From the NCBI RefSeq assembly GCF_026891095.1, contig NZ_JAPTNL010000016.1, forward strand, positions 23,062-87,061: 64,000 bases of DNA. Direction: 5' to 3'. The translations under genes were made by a program, and so were the position numbers. This DNA comes from Roseovarius salincola. Its GTDB lineage: Bacteria > Pseudomonadota > Alphaproteobacteria > Rhodobacterales > Rhodobacteraceae. Shown here in pieces: positions 38,918 to 47,693 of this stretch (positions within the stretch are counted from its first letter, which is position 1; each line of letters opens with the position of its first letter). The notes beneath the pieces are model-generated. The model was not told the origin of the DNA. It searched no databases and saw only the letters and a program-made list of their open reading frames with translations.

Positions 38918-39268
38918 TCAGCTCGCCTCGTCAAGCAGGGCCAGAACCTCATCCTTGCCCTCGTGCTTCTCGCCCTTGAGGCGGCGGACCTCGGCGCGCA
39001 GGGCTCTCAGTTCGCGGGCCTGACGGGCGGCGGCAACGCGTTCGCCATGCTCGCGGATCCATTCCCAGATGAATCCGATCACCAGCCCGGCCACGATCCC
39101 GCCATAGATCACGACGAACAGCGGCACCTCGTGGCTGGGGTTGAGCGCGGCCAGCCCGGACAGCTCGTCCGGCACCAGCTTGACCGCGACAAGCCCGCGA
39201 TTGGCCAGTGCCACAAGGATCAGCGCCACCGCGAAGATGGCAATCGAGGCATAGCGGATATAACGCAT
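38918..39268 (-). CDS. LapA-domain (DUF1049) inner-membrane protein
   Basis: A 116-residue protein with two membrane helices ([19 protein letters not shown] and [20 protein letters not shown]) and a charged C-terminal coiled-coil segment ([21 protein letters not shown]). This matches the LapA/DUF1049 family, which in enterics works with LapB in controlling lipopolysaccharide synthesis. No lapB-type TPR gene is adjacent. Its ATG overlaps the ihfB stop by one base. The ihfB-lapA-trpF order is common in alphaproteobacteria. Confidence 0.85.
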   Translation of the reverse strand: MRYIRYASIAIFAVALILVALANRGLVAVKLVPDELSGLAALNPSHEVPLFVVIYGGIVAGLVIGFIWEWIREHGERVAAARQARELRALRAEVRRLKGEKHEGKDEVLALLDEAS

Positions 39269-39552
39269 CAGGACTTCCCGTTCAGCCGGTCACGCAGCAG
39301 TTTGCCGGTCTTGAAGAATGGCACATGCTTTTCTTCAACATGGACCGATTCCCCGGTGCGCGGGTTGCGACCGGTGCGCGCATCCCGCTTCTTCACCGAA
39401 AAAGCGCCAAAGCCGCGCAGCTCGACGCGGCTTCCGTTGGCCATGGCATTGGTGATCTCGTTGAAGATCGTGTTCACGATACGCTCGACATCACGCTGAT
39501 AAAGATGCGGATTTTCTTCTGAAATTTTTTGGATCAATTCCGACCGGATCAT
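39268..39552 (-). CDS. ihfB: Integration host factor subunit beta
   Basis: A 94-residue DNA-bending protein of the HU/IHF family. It begins [23 protein letters not shown] and carries the beta-arm [22 protein letters not shown] with the minor-groove-intercalating Pro. It pairs with IHF-alpha in DNA bending and gene control. It is 316 bases downstream of rpsA, the usual order, but the two are separated by a strong terminator, so ihfB has its own promoter. Confidence 0.97.
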   Translation of the reverse strand: MIRSELIQKISEENPHLYQRDVERIVNTIFNEITNAMANGSRVELRGFGAFSVKKRDARTGRNPRTGESVHVEEKHVPFFKTGKLLRDRLNGKS

Positions 39553-39868
39553 CGGCTCTCCCCCGGGTTTTCTGGTTTTTGGCGCAAGCGGCAGTCTCGA
39601 GGACTATAGTTACTATCGGAAAAAATCGAAACAGAAACACTTGTATCTTTTGGGTGGAATCCCCCGCTTTTTCGTCTCTTGGATAAAAAAACGGCTGGCG
39701 CGACCGGCTGCAGCGTCATCCGAACGCCAGCGCGCGCGATTTGTTGCACCGCAGCAAAGCTGTTGATTCGCAACGGGAAAGCGCGCCTGCCCCGGGGCCG
39801 ATGAACGAAAAACGGCCCCGCGATGTTGCGGGGCCGCTCTACTTGATTTCGGGTCAGAGGTGTCCGCC
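39553..39868 (-). promoter_or_regulatory. ihfB upstream region
   Basis: No gene lies here. On the reverse strand TATAGT (39603-39608) could be the -10 box, with TTTCGA 17 bases upstream as a weak -35. ACTATAGT is itself a palindrome. The right part holds the rpsA terminator. Confidence 0.4.
39808..39836 (-). terminator. Rho-independent terminator after rpsA
   Basis: A perfect nine-pair stem, CGGCCCCGC with GCGGGGCCG (39813-39836, six-base loop), is followed on the reverse strand by TTTTT (39808-39812). It lies 33 bases beyond the rpsA stop. Confidence 0.9.
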
Positions 39869-41560
39869 TCAGCCCTTGTCGTCCTCGTCGCCCTTGAGGG
39901 CCGCGCCAAGAATATCGCCCAGCGATGCGCCCGAGTCCGAGCTGCCATACTGTTGGACGGCCTCTTTCTCTTCGGCGATTTCGCGCGCCTTGATCGACAG
40001 GCCCAGACGGCGGCTCTTGGAGTCGACATTGGTGACGCGCACGTCAACCTTGTCGCTGACCGAGAAACGCTCGGGGCGCTGTTCGGACCTGTCACGGCTG
40101 AGGTCGGAGCGGCGGATGAAGGATTTGAACCCGTCATGCTGCACTTCGATCCCGCCATCCTCGATCGAGGTCACTTCGACGGTGATGATCGAGCCGCGCT
40201 TCACGCCGCCGACTGCCTCGGCGAAGGGATCGCCATCCAGTGCCTTGATCGAAAGCGAAATGCGCTCTTTCTCGACATCCACTTCCGAGACGACGGCCTT
40301 GACGACATCGCCCTTCTTGTAGTTCTGGATCGCGTCCTCGCCACGTTCGTCCCAGCTCAGGTCGCTGAGGTGAACCATGCCGTCGATCTCGCCGGGCAGG
40401 CCGATGAACAGACCGAATTCGGTGATGTTCTTGACCTCGCCCTCGACCTCGGTGCCGACGGGGTGGGTTTCTGCAAACACCTCCCACGGGTTGCGCTGCG
40501 TCTGCTTGAGACCCAGCGACACGCGGCGCTTGGCCTGGTCGATTTCCAGCACCATGACTTCGACTTCCTGGCTGGTCGAGACGATCTTGCCGGGATGCAC
40601 GTTCTTCTTGGTCCAGGACATTTCCGAGACGTGAACCAGACCTTCGACACCGGGCTCCAGCTCCACGAAGGCGCCGTAATCGGTGATGTTGGTCACGCGG
40701 CCCGTATGGACCGAGGCCAGCGGATACTTGGCGGCGACCATATCCCACGGATCGTCCTGAAGCTGCTTGATGCCCAGGCTGATACGGTGGGTTTCCTTGT
40801 TGATCTTGATGACCTGAACCTTGACGGTCTCGCCGATCGACAGGATCTCCGAGGGGTGGTTGACGCGGCGCCATGCCATGTCGGTGACGTGCAGCAGGCC
40901 GTCCACACCGCCCAGGTCCACGAAGGCCCCGTATTCGGTGATGTTCTTGACCACGCCGTCCACGGTGTCGCCTTCGGTCAGCTGTGCGATGACCTCGGCG
41001 CGCTGCTCGGCGCGGCTTTCTTCCAGGATGGCGCGGCGCGACACGACGATGTTGCCACGGCGACGATCCATCTTGAGGATCTGGAAGGGCTGCTTGAGAC
41101 CCATCAGCGGGCCCGCGTCGCGCACGGGGCGCACATCGACCTGGCTGCCCGGCAGGAAGGCCACGGCACCGCCCAGATCGACGGTAAAGCCACCCTTGAC
41201 GCGGCCAAAGATCGCGCCTTCGACGCGCTGATCGTCCGCATAGGCCTTTTCAAGACGGTCCCATGCCTCTTCGCGGCGGGCCATCTCACGGCTGATGACG
41301 GCTTCGCCACGGGCGTTCTCGGCGGCGCGCAGATAGACTTCGACCTCGTCGCCGGGGGCGATTTCGGGCGCTTCGCCGGGATTTGCGAATTCCTTGAGAT
41401 CGACGCGGCCTTCCATCTTGTAGCCGACATCGATGATGGCCTGGCCCGCTTCGACGGCGATGACCTTGCCCTTGACGACAGAGCCCTCCTGGGGCGTGTC
41501 CATTTCGAGGCTTTCATTCAGGAGGGCCTCGAATTCCTCCATGGTTGCGTTCTGAGCCAT
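39869..41560 (-). CDS. rpsA: 30S ribosomal protein S1
   Basis: A 563-residue RNA-binding protein with six S1 (OB-fold) repeats, for example VKNITEYGAFVDLGGVDGLLHVTDMAW and VTNITDYGAFVELEPGVEGLVHVSEMSW (read in parts). S1 helps mRNA bind to the 30S subunit. It begins MAQNATMEEFEALLNESLEM as in other alphaproteobacteria. It follows cmk by 274 bases on the same strand, and ends at a strong terminator. Confidence 0.98.
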   Translation of the reverse strand: MAQNATMEEFEALLNESLEMDTPQEGSVVKGKVIAVEAGQAIIDVGYKMEGRVDLKEFANPGEAPEIAPGDEVEVYLRAAENARGEAVISREMARREEAWDRLEKAYADDQRVEGAIFGRVKGGFTVDLGGAVAFLPGSQVDVRPVRDAGPLMGLKQPFQILKMDRRRGNIVVSRRAILEESRAEQRAEVIAQLTEGDTVDGVVKNITEYGAFVDLGGVDGLLHVTDMAWRRVNHPSEILSIGETVKVQVIKINKETHRISLGIKQLQDDPWDMVAAKYPLASVHTGRVTNITDYGAFVELEPGVEGLVHVSEMSWTKKNVHPGKIVSTSQEVEVMVLEIDQAKRRVSLGLKQTQRNPWEVFAETHPVGTEVEGEVKNITEFGLFIGLPGEIDGMVHLSDLSWDERGEDAIQNYKKGDVVKAVVSEVDVEKERISLSIKALDGDPFAEAVGGVKRGSIITVEVTSIEDGGIEVQHDGFKSFIRRSDLSRDRSEQRPERFSVSDKVDVRVTNVDSKSRRLGLSIKAREIAEEKEAVQQYGSSDSGASLGDILGAALKGDEDDKG

Positions 41561-41834
41561 GTGGCGTGTTTTTCCTTTACGTCTTCGGTTTTTCGGGCCG
41601 TGCGGTTGTCTCCGCCGGTCTTGGGGTTTCGTTGGTCAGACGTGCCACAAAACAAAGAGGGCCGGTAAACCGACCCTGCTCGATCTCTTTGTTGGTGGCG
41701 TTGATCGCCTTGTCGACAAAGGCGCGTTTAGCCTTTCGCGCCTTGTATTGCAAGCCCCCAGTGCGGTTTGCGGGTGCGAATGGCGGGGCCTTGCCGCTGG
41801 CGTGGCGATGGTTGGTCGATGACCGGCTGATCGC

Positions 41835-42446
41835 TCAGGCGTCCCGCCGCGCCGCGATCATCTCGATGGCGGCGGCGATGGCCTCGTCGATGCTCATGCG
41901 CGAGGTGTCCAGCGTCACCGCGTCATCCGCAGGTTTCATCGGCGCGGCGGCGCGGGCGCTGTCGCGTGTGTCCCGCGCGCGCAGGTCGTTCAGCACCTCG
42001 CCGTAGCTGTCCTCGAACCCCTTGTCGCGCAGCTCTCTCCAGCGCCGCTCGGCGCGGATCTCGTCGGAGGCGGTCACGAACAGTTTCACCTCGGCCTCGG
42101 GGCAGATCACCGTGCCGATATCGCGCCCGTCCAGCACGGCGCCCCCCGCACGGCGGGCAAAGGCGCGCTGGAAATCGACCAGCGCCTGGCGCACCTCGGG
42201 GATTGCGGCGACACGGCTTGCGGCCTGCGTCACATCGGGGCCGCGCAGATCGTCGGCCTCAAGGTCCTGTGCCTGAAGGGACTGCGCCGCTTCGACCGGG
42301 TCGGTGCCGTCCAGCGTGCGCCGCCCGGTCGCGCGATAAAGCAGCCCGGTATCCAGATGCGCAAAGCCGAAACGCGCCGCCACGGCGCGCGAAACCGTGC
42401 CTTTTCCGGCGGCTGCCGGACCGTCTATCGCGATGGTGAAACCCAT
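41835..42446 (-). CDS. cmk: Cytidylate kinase
   Basis: A 203-residue P-loop kinase phosphorylating CMP and dCMP. Motifs: [55 protein letters not shown] (read in part) and [22 protein letters not shown] at 42446 with GGGGG upstream is chosen; an ATG four codons earlier is possible. The longer frame upstream has no Cmk similarity. cmk-rpsA-ihfB is a conserved block; aroA, usually just upstream, is about 3.7 kb away here. Confidence 0.97.
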   Translation of the reverse strand: MGFTIAIDGPAAAGKGTVSRAVAARFGFAHLDTGLLYRATGRRTLDGTDPVEAAQSLQAQDLEADDLRGPDVTQAASRVAAIPEVRQALVDFQRAFARRAGGAVLDGRDIGTVICPEAEVKLFVTASDEIRAERRWRELRDKGFEDSYGEVLNDLRARDTRDSARAAAPMKPADDAVTLDTSRMSIDEAIAAAIEMIAARRDA

Positions 42447-42805
42447 ATCGGCCCCCATTTTATCCGAATGCCATGGGTAGAGTAACCCGGCTTCCTGCTC
42501 AAGCCTCGCACCACATTTCACACCACCCGGTCCGATCGGCTCCGCCACCCCGACCGCAGGATGTGACACTGGCGCGATTGTTCGCAAGGGCGCAACAGTG
42601 CCGGCCCTTTGGCGGTCCGGCCAAAACATTCACTTCGATCCGTGGACAATACCCTCGGCAACGCCGCACCCGCCCCGGAGCCGCATTTGAAAATGCGCAG
42701 GGCTTTTCAAAATTTCGCCATCTTTTGGTGGCTTAACAGCGCAGTCTTCACGAGTGCCGGAGTGTGAGATATGACGATTTCTTATTTATATTCAGGATAT
42801 TATGA
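42447..42805. promoter_or_regulatory. cmk/small membrane protein divergent region
   Basis: No gene is seen. A perfect inverted repeat, TTTGAAAA (42686-42693) and TTTTCAAA (42704-42711), with ten bases between, lies about 100 bases before the small membrane-protein gene. The stretch 42776-42800 is AT-rich and could hold that gene's -10 box. A GC-rich palindromic area with CCGGCC...GGTCCGGCC lies near 42600-42630. Confidence 0.45.
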
Positions 42806-43039
42806 ATGACCGATTCCGAGGATCGCTCTCGCCATCATTCCATGGCGCAGGGCCAAGGCCGCCGTATGACCCCATCTGAAACACCCGCCGCGAAATCCCG
42901 GGTCGCCCGCCTGCGCGCGAAGATGCCCGGTCTCGAAGTGGTGCTGCTGGTGATCGCCATCCTGATGATCGCGGTCGCGCTGCCGCTCGAAGCGGAAATG
43001 TTCCCTTTTTCCGACTCATCCTCCGCCGAGGATCAGTAG
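42806..43039 (+). CDS. Small single-pass membrane protein, unknown function
   Basis: A 77-residue protein: a charged N-terminal half (RSRHHSMAQGQGRRM...RVARLRAKM), one membrane helix (LEVVLLVIAILMIAVALPLE) and a short acidic C-terminal tail. No family is recognised. AGGAT is spaced eight bases before the ATG at 42806. Coding status rests on the ribosome-binding site and the well-formed helix; a shorter start at 42866 (MTPSETPAA) is possible. Confidence 0.55.
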   Translation: MTDSEDRSRHHSMAQGQGRRMTPSETPAAKSRVARLRAKMPGLEVVLLVIAILMIAVALPLEAEMFPFSDSSSAEDQ

Positions 43040-43093
43040 ACACAAGTGACTCGGTCGCGCGGATGAACGAAGGGATGAGGCACGTCTGGAGGC

Positions 43094-43167
43094 TGGAGCG
43101 GGTAGCGGGAATCGAACCCGCAACTTAAGCTTGGGAAGCTCGCGTGATACCTTTTCACCATACCCGC
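43094..43167 (-). tRNA. tRNA-Gly (anticodon CCC)
   Basis: The reverse strand folds as a 74-base tRNA with encoded CCA: acceptor GCGGGTA with TACCCGC, D stem GTGA/TCAC, anticodon loop TTCCCAA giving anticodon CCC, and T arm GCGGG-TTCGATT-CCCGC. The anticodon stem has a C-A mismatch at its outer pair. It reads GGG glycine codons. Confidence 0.95.
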
Positions 43168-43212
43168 TCAGCGTCGCACTAGGTAGGAAATCCGCGCATC
43201 GCGGTCAAGAGC

Positions 43213-45261
43213 CTATCGCCGCCGTCTGCGCCGCCGCCCGCCGTCGGCGCCGTCGCCCGATGGACCGACATTGAAACTGACCTGGGGGAGCGGCACGATC
43301 TTCGACAGTTCCGGGAACGGATCAGTCTTGTGCGGTATCGCGTTTGCGGCCACGAAATGCTCCTGGAACTTCGGCTCGATCGCCGTTTCGACCTTGGTGA
43401 TCTGGCGCACCACGCGCTCGATCTCGACGCGTGCGGCAACATTGCAAAGCGCGATCCGCGCGCCGGTGCCCGCGGCGTTGCCCGCGCTCGTCACCTTGTC
43501 CAGTGGCACATCGGGGATCATTCCCAGCACCATGGCGTGCTTGGGGCTGATATGCGCCCCGAAGGCCCCGGCCAGAACCACCCGGTCCACGTGATCGACG
43601 CCACGCTCGTCCATCAACAGGCGCGCCCCGGCATAAAGCGCCGACTTGGCCAGCTGGATCGCCCGGATATCGCCCTGCGTGACGGTGATGCGCGGCCCGC
43701 CATCGGCGCTGGCATCATGGATCAGATAGGCATGGGTGCGCCCCTCGGGTACCGACCGCGGCGTGCCTGTGGCCTCGGCCGAGCCGATCAGCCCGCTGTC
43801 GTCCAGCAGCCCCGCCATGCGCATCTCGGCCACCGCCTCGATGATGCCCGAGCCGCAAATGCCGGTGATCCCGGTCTCGGCGGTTTCCGCGTCGAACCCT
43901 TCCTCGTCCGACCACTTGTCGCAGCCGATCACGCGAAAGCGCGGCTCCTTGGTGTCGGGGTCGATGCGGATCGCCTCGATGGCGCCGGGCGCCGCGCGCT
44001 GCCCGCTCGAGATCTGCGCCCCCTCGAAGGCCGGCCCCGTGGGCGAGGAGCAAGCCAGCACGCGGCTGGTATCGCCCAACAGGATTTCCGCATTGGTGCC
44101 CACATCCACGACCAGCACCAGATCCTCGGACTTGCCGGGCTCCTCGCTCAGCGCCACGGCGGCGGCATCGGCCCCCACATGGCCCGCGATACAGGGCAGG
44201 ATATATGTGCGCGCGCGTGGATTGATCGCACCCAGATCCAGCTCCCGCGCCGCCATCGAGATCGACTGCGACGTGGCCAGCGCAAAGGGCGCCTGGCCCA
44301 GCTCCACCGGGTCGATCCCCAGCAACAGGTGATGCATCACCGGGTTGCACACGAACACCGTCTCGACGATCAGATCCGGGTCGATCCCGGCCTCCTCGGC
44401 GATCCCGGTGGCCAGCGCGTCGATCGCCTCGCGCACGGCGCGGGTCATTTCCTTGTCGCCGCCCGGATTCATCATCGCGTAACTGACCCGGCTCATCAGA
44501 TCCTCGCCAAAGCGGATCTGCGGGTTCATGATGCCCGAGCTGGCCTTGACCTCACCGGTATCGAGATCGGTCAGATGCGCCGCGACCGTGGTCGAGCCAA
44601 GGTCGATCGCCAGCCCGTAAAGCCCGCCCTCATGCAGGCCGGGCCAGATCTCGATCACCCGTGCCACATCGTCGGCATGGGATTTGTGCAGCGCGACCGT
44701 GACCTGGAACTTGCCCTTGCGCAGCACCGGTTGCAGGCGCGCCAGCAGCGACTGGTCAGCGCGGATCGCGGGAATCTCCCATTCCCGCTTCAGCGCGCGT
44801 GCGAGCCGTTCCAGGTCGCCGGTGGGTTCGTGCATGTCGGGCTCGTCCACCTCGACGAAATAGAGCCGTGTGGCCGGGTCCATCTCGATCACCCGCGCCG
44901 AAGCCGCCTTGCGCACCACTTGCCGGTGGACCTGGCTTTCGGCGGGCACGTCGATGACCACGTCGCCCATGATCTGCGCCTGACACCCCAGCCGCCGGCC
45001 CGGTTTCAACCCTCGCTTCTGCTCATAGCGCTCCTCGACTGCGTTCCATTCCGACAGCGCGTCGTCAGCCACGGTGATCGCATGTTTCGAGAACGATCCA
45101 TAGGACGGCGCGACCTGGCATTTCGAGCAGATCCCCCGCCCGCCGCAAACCGAGTCGAGATCGACGCCAAGCTGGCGCGCCGCAGTCAGAACGGGCGTTC
45201 CCTTGGGAAAGCGGCCACGCTTTCCCGATGGCGTGAAGACGACCAGCGGATCCTGGGTCAT
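43213..45261 (-). CDS. Ferredoxin-ASKHA protein, corrinoid-activation (RamA/DUF4445) type
   Basis: A 682-residue protein. Residues about 1-100 form a plant-type 2Fe-2S ferredoxin (CGGRGICSKC and later RLGCQAQ). A linker follows, then a large ASKHA ATPase-fold domain with YGLAIDLGSTTVAAHL, VVDVGTNAEILLG and GSGIIEAVAEM. This is the layout of reductive activators of corrinoid proteins, such as RamA of methylamine methyltransferases. No corrinoid protein or methyltransferase gene is adjacent, so its partner is unknown; MetH or a methyltransferase elsewhere is possible. The C terminus is a run of seven arginines after a glycine-rich stretch. ATG at 45261 is chosen. Confidence 0.86.
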   Translation of the reverse strand: MTQDPLVVFTPSGKRGRFPKGTPVLTAARQLGVDLDSVCGGRGICSKCQVAPSYGSFSKHAITVADDALSEWNAVEERYEQKRGLKPGRRLGCQAQIMGDVVIDVPAESQVHRQVVRKAASARVIEMDPATRLYFVEVDEPDMHEPTGDLERLARALKREWEIPAIRADQSLLARLQPVLRKGKFQVTVALHKSHADDVARVIEIWPGLHEGGLYGLAIDLGSTTVAAHLTDLDTGEVKASSGIMNPQIRFGEDLMSRVSYAMMNPGGDKEMTRAVREAIDALATGIAEEAGIDPDLIVETVFVCNPVMHHLLLGIDPVELGQAPFALATSQSISMAARELDLGAINPRARTYILPCIAGHVGADAAAVALSEEPGKSEDLVLVVDVGTNAEILLGDTSRVLACSSPTGPAFEGAQISSGQRAAPGAIEAIRIDPDTKEPRFRVIGCDKWSDEEGFDAETAETGITGICGSGIIEAVAEMRMAGLLDDSGLIGSAEATGTPRSVPEGRTHAYLIHDASADGGPRITVTQGDIRAIQLAKSALYAGARLLMDERGVDHVDRVVLAGAFGAHISPKHAMVLGMIPDVPLDKVTSAGNAAGTGARIALCNVAARVEIERVVRQITKVETAIEPKFQEHFVAANAIPHKTDPFPELSKIVPLPQVSFNVGPSGDGADGGRRRRRRR

Positions 45262-45513
45262 TGGGGGAGGTCCTCGTGATTTGGTATTCGCTGGTTGGAA
45301 CATAAGGCAAGGGCCGCCGGGTTACAGCCTGCAACCGTCAGAAAATGTTCCATCGGCGGCATCGGCGCAGCACGCGGGCGCATGGCGCCTTGCAGGGGCG
45401 GCGCGCGCCGTCCCGCTGCGGCTTGCCTTACCCCCTCAATCCGTGCAGGAAATACGCATGGAAATGGCGAAAGATCTGCAACGAGAGGGTGAAACCTTCG
45501 CGCGGAGGCACCC

Positions 45514-46137
45514 GTGATCTGGGCCGGAATCATTGCGCTGGCCGGTTGCGTCGCGCTTTGGTTCTGGGTCACGGCGCGCCATATGGTGCGCGCGACCGAA
45601 GGCGTCCCCGTGCCCGCGCGCCCCGGCACCGCGCTGGTTCTGGTCGAGTTGCAGGACGCTTATTGGAACGATGCCCATCACAGCGCGCAGGATCGCCACC
45701 GCGTCGAAGCCGCCGTCGCCCGCGAGGCCGAACTGGCGCGCCACCGCGATCAGCCGGTGATTGCGCTGCGGCAGGAATGGTCTGGCCTTGCCACGCGCCT
45801 CATCGCGCGCATGACGCGCCCCGGTGCGCCCTTCAGGGGCGGGGCGGGCGTGGGCCTGGCCGCGCCGTTTCACGGGCTGGCCGATCATGTCGTGGTCAAG
45901 CGGGTCGAGGACGGGTTTGAAACCGGCGAGCTCGATGCCGTGCTGAGCGCGCTACACGTGGGGCGCTTGCGACTGATGGGGCGCGACGGCTGCGCGGCGC
46001 TGGCGCGCACGGCGCAGGCGGCGCTCAATCGCGGTTACGAGGTGGAACTGGTGCGCGACGGCATCGCGGCATCAGATGTTGCCACCTTCGCCGCCATGCG
46101 CGATGCGCTGCTCAGCCAGGGTGCGCGCGTGGTCTGA
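45514..46137 (+). CDS. Membrane-anchored isochorismatase-like hydrolase with altered triad
   Basis: A 207-residue protein with an N-terminal membrane helix (IWAGIIALAGCVALWFWV) and an isochorismatase/cysteine-hydrolase domain. The Lys (VVVKRVEDGF) and Cys (MGRDGCAALARTAQAAL) of the catalytic triad are present, but the usual Asp of the first strand is Glu (LVLVELQDAYW). Family members hydrolyse amides or enol ethers. The substitution may lower or change activity. It is convergent with aroA, with five bases between the stops. Confidence 0.75.
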   Translation: MIWAGIIALAGCVALWFWVTARHMVRATEGVPVPARPGTALVLVELQDAYWNDAHHSAQDRHRVEAAVAREAELARHRDQPVIALRQEWSGLATRLIARMTRPGAPFRGGAGVGLAAPFHGLADHVVVKRVEDGFETGELDAVLSALHVGRLRLMGRDGCAALARTAQAALNRGYEVELVRDGIAASDVATFAAMRDALLSQGARVV

Positions 46138-46142
46138 ACATG

Positions 46143-47489
46143 TCAGGCGCGCCGGATATCCGCGCCAAGCCCGCCCATCAGCGCCTCGAAAATCGGAAAG
46201 GACGTGGCGATCGGGCCGCCGTCATCCACGCTGACGGGTTTCTTCGCGGCCATGCCCATCACCAGGAACGACATGGCGATGCGGTGATCGAGATGACTGG
46301 CGCAGGTGGCGCCGCCCGGAACGCCGCCCGCGCCGCGCCCCTCGACCGTCCACCAATCCGGCCCGTCCTCGACGCTGACGCCGTTGGCGCGCAGTCCGGT
46401 GGCCATCGCCTCGATCCGATCGGATTCCTTGACCCGCAATTCCTTGACGCCGCGCATCACCGTCATCCCCCGCGCAAAACCGGCGACCACCGACAGGACG
46501 GGGTATTCGTCGATCATCGAAGCCGCCCGCGCAGGCGGCACCTCGATCCCTTCCATGTCGGGAGAATAGCGCGCGCGCAAATCCGCCACCGGCTCACCGC
46601 CCTCCTCGCGCTCGTTCTCATAGCTCAGATCGGCGCCCATCTCGCGCAAAGTGGTGAACAGCCCCGCGCGGGTGGGGTTGAGCCCGATATTGGGCACCAG
46701 AACGTCCGACCCTTCGGTGATCAGCGCCGCGCAGACAGGGAAGGCCGCCGAACTGGGGTCACGCGGGACGATGATGCTTTGCGGCTCCAGCTCGGGCTGG
46801 CCCGTCAGGGTGATGACGCGGCCCTCACCGGTCTCCTCGGTGATGATCTCGGCGCCAAAGCCCGCCAGCATGCGTTCGGTATGGTCGCGGGTCGCCTCCG
46901 CTTCGATCACGACGGTCCGGCCCGGCGCGTTGAGACCCGCCAGCAGCACCGCCGACTTGACCTGCGCCGAGGGCACCGGCACCGTATAGCGCACCGGCAC
47001 CGGATCGGCTGCGCCGGTGATGGTCATTGGCAGCCGCCCACCCGCGCGCCCCACCGCATGCGCCCCGAACAGCGCCAGCGGATCGGTGATCCGCGCCATC
47101 GGCCGCTTGTTGAGGCTGGCATCGCCGGTGAAGGTCGCGGTGATCGGCGAGGTCGCCATCGCCCCCATGATCAGCCGCACACCGGTGCCTGAATTGCCGC
47201 AATCGATCACCTGGCCCGGCTCGGCGAAACCGCCGACGCCGACACCGTGAACATGCCACGTCCCGTCATCGTCACGCGTGACCTCGGCGCCAAAGGCGCG
47301 CATGGCCGAGGCGGTGTCCAGCACATCCTGCCCCTCCAGCAGCCCGGTGACCACCGTTTCGCCCACCGACAGCGCCCCGAGAATCAACGCCCGGTGCGAG
47401 ATCGACTTGTCGCCAGGCACCTCTGCCGTGCCCTGAAGGCCCGTCACGCGGTGCGAGATCATGGGAATGGGTTTGCCGTGGCCGGACAT
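46143..47489 (-). CDS. aroA: 3-phosphoshikimate 1-carboxyvinyltransferase (EPSP synthase)
   Basis: A 448-residue shikimate-pathway enzyme. Motifs: [46 protein letters not shown] and the C-terminal [12 protein letters not shown]. The GDKS-ISHR and LDHRIAM pattern with Ala in the [12 protein letters not shown] region is like class II (glyphosate-tolerant) EPSP synthases, although class cannot be settled by eye. Start at 47489 (MSGHGKPIP) has AAAGG upstream; 47507 is an alternative. Confidence 0.97.
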   Translation of the reverse strand: MSGHGKPIPMISHRVTGLQGTAEVPGDKSISHRALILGALSVGETVVTGLLEGQDVLDTASAMRAFGAEVTRDDDGTWHVHGVGVGGFAEPGQVIDCGNSGTGVRLIMGAMATSPITATFTGDASLNKRPMARITDPLALFGAHAVGRAGGRLPMTITGAADPVPVRYTVPVPSAQVKSAVLLAGLNAPGRTVVIEAEATRDHTERMLAGFGAEIITEETGEGRVITLTGQPELEPQSIIVPRDPSSAAFPVCAALITEGSDVLVPNIGLNPTRAGLFTTLREMGADLSYENEREEGGEPVADLRARYSPDMEGIEVPPARAASMIDEYPVLSVVAGFARGMTVMRGVKELRVKESDRIEAMATGLRANGVSVEDGPDWWTVEGRGAGGVPGGATCASHLDHRIAMSFLVMGMAAKKPVSVDDGGPIATSFPIFEALMGGLGADIRRA

Positions 47490-47590
47490 GGGCGCGCCTT
47501 TCGTCATCGTGTCTGACGTCTGATAGCGCAACCCCCGCGTCGCGTCCATTAGCCAGAGGGCGGCACGCGTGGCAGCGACGGATGCCTCCG

Positions 47591-47656
47591 GCGGGGATAT
47601 TTCAGGAACAGAAGAAGGCGCGCGCGGATCTTCTTCTGTTTTCGAAATATCCCGGG
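47591..47656. repeat. Large imperfect palindrome between ubiH-like and aroA genes
   Basis: Left arm at 47591-47617 (GCGGGGATATTTCAGGAACA followed by GAAGAAG) and right arm at 47630-47656 are reverse complements in about 22 of 27 positions, around a 12-base GC-rich centre. The right arm is also the start of the 61-base element listed next. Confidence 0.8.
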
Positions 47657-47690
47657 GGAGTCGCGCTTGCGCGACGGGGGCAGCGCCCCC
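47630..47690 (-). repeat. 61-base intergenic repeat element, copy 1
   Basis: Three parts: an AT-containing head ending in CCCGGGGGA, a perfect hairpin GTCGCGC-TT-GCGCGAC (47660-47675) and a second hairpin GGGGGC-AGC-GCCCCC (47676-47690). A near-identical copy in opposite orientation lies at 50350-50410. The element abuts the 3' end of the UbiH-like gene. Confidence 0.9.
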
Positions 47691-47693
47691 TTT

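Noticed and set aside
39860..41668. Long + strand frame opposite rpsA
   Set aside because: Antisense shadow of six S1 repeats; the rpsA reading is certain.
45297..45351. GGAACAT...ATGTTCC inverted repeat in front of the ASKHA gene
   Set aside because: Arms of seven bases 41 bases apart occur easily by chance; no support for an operator.
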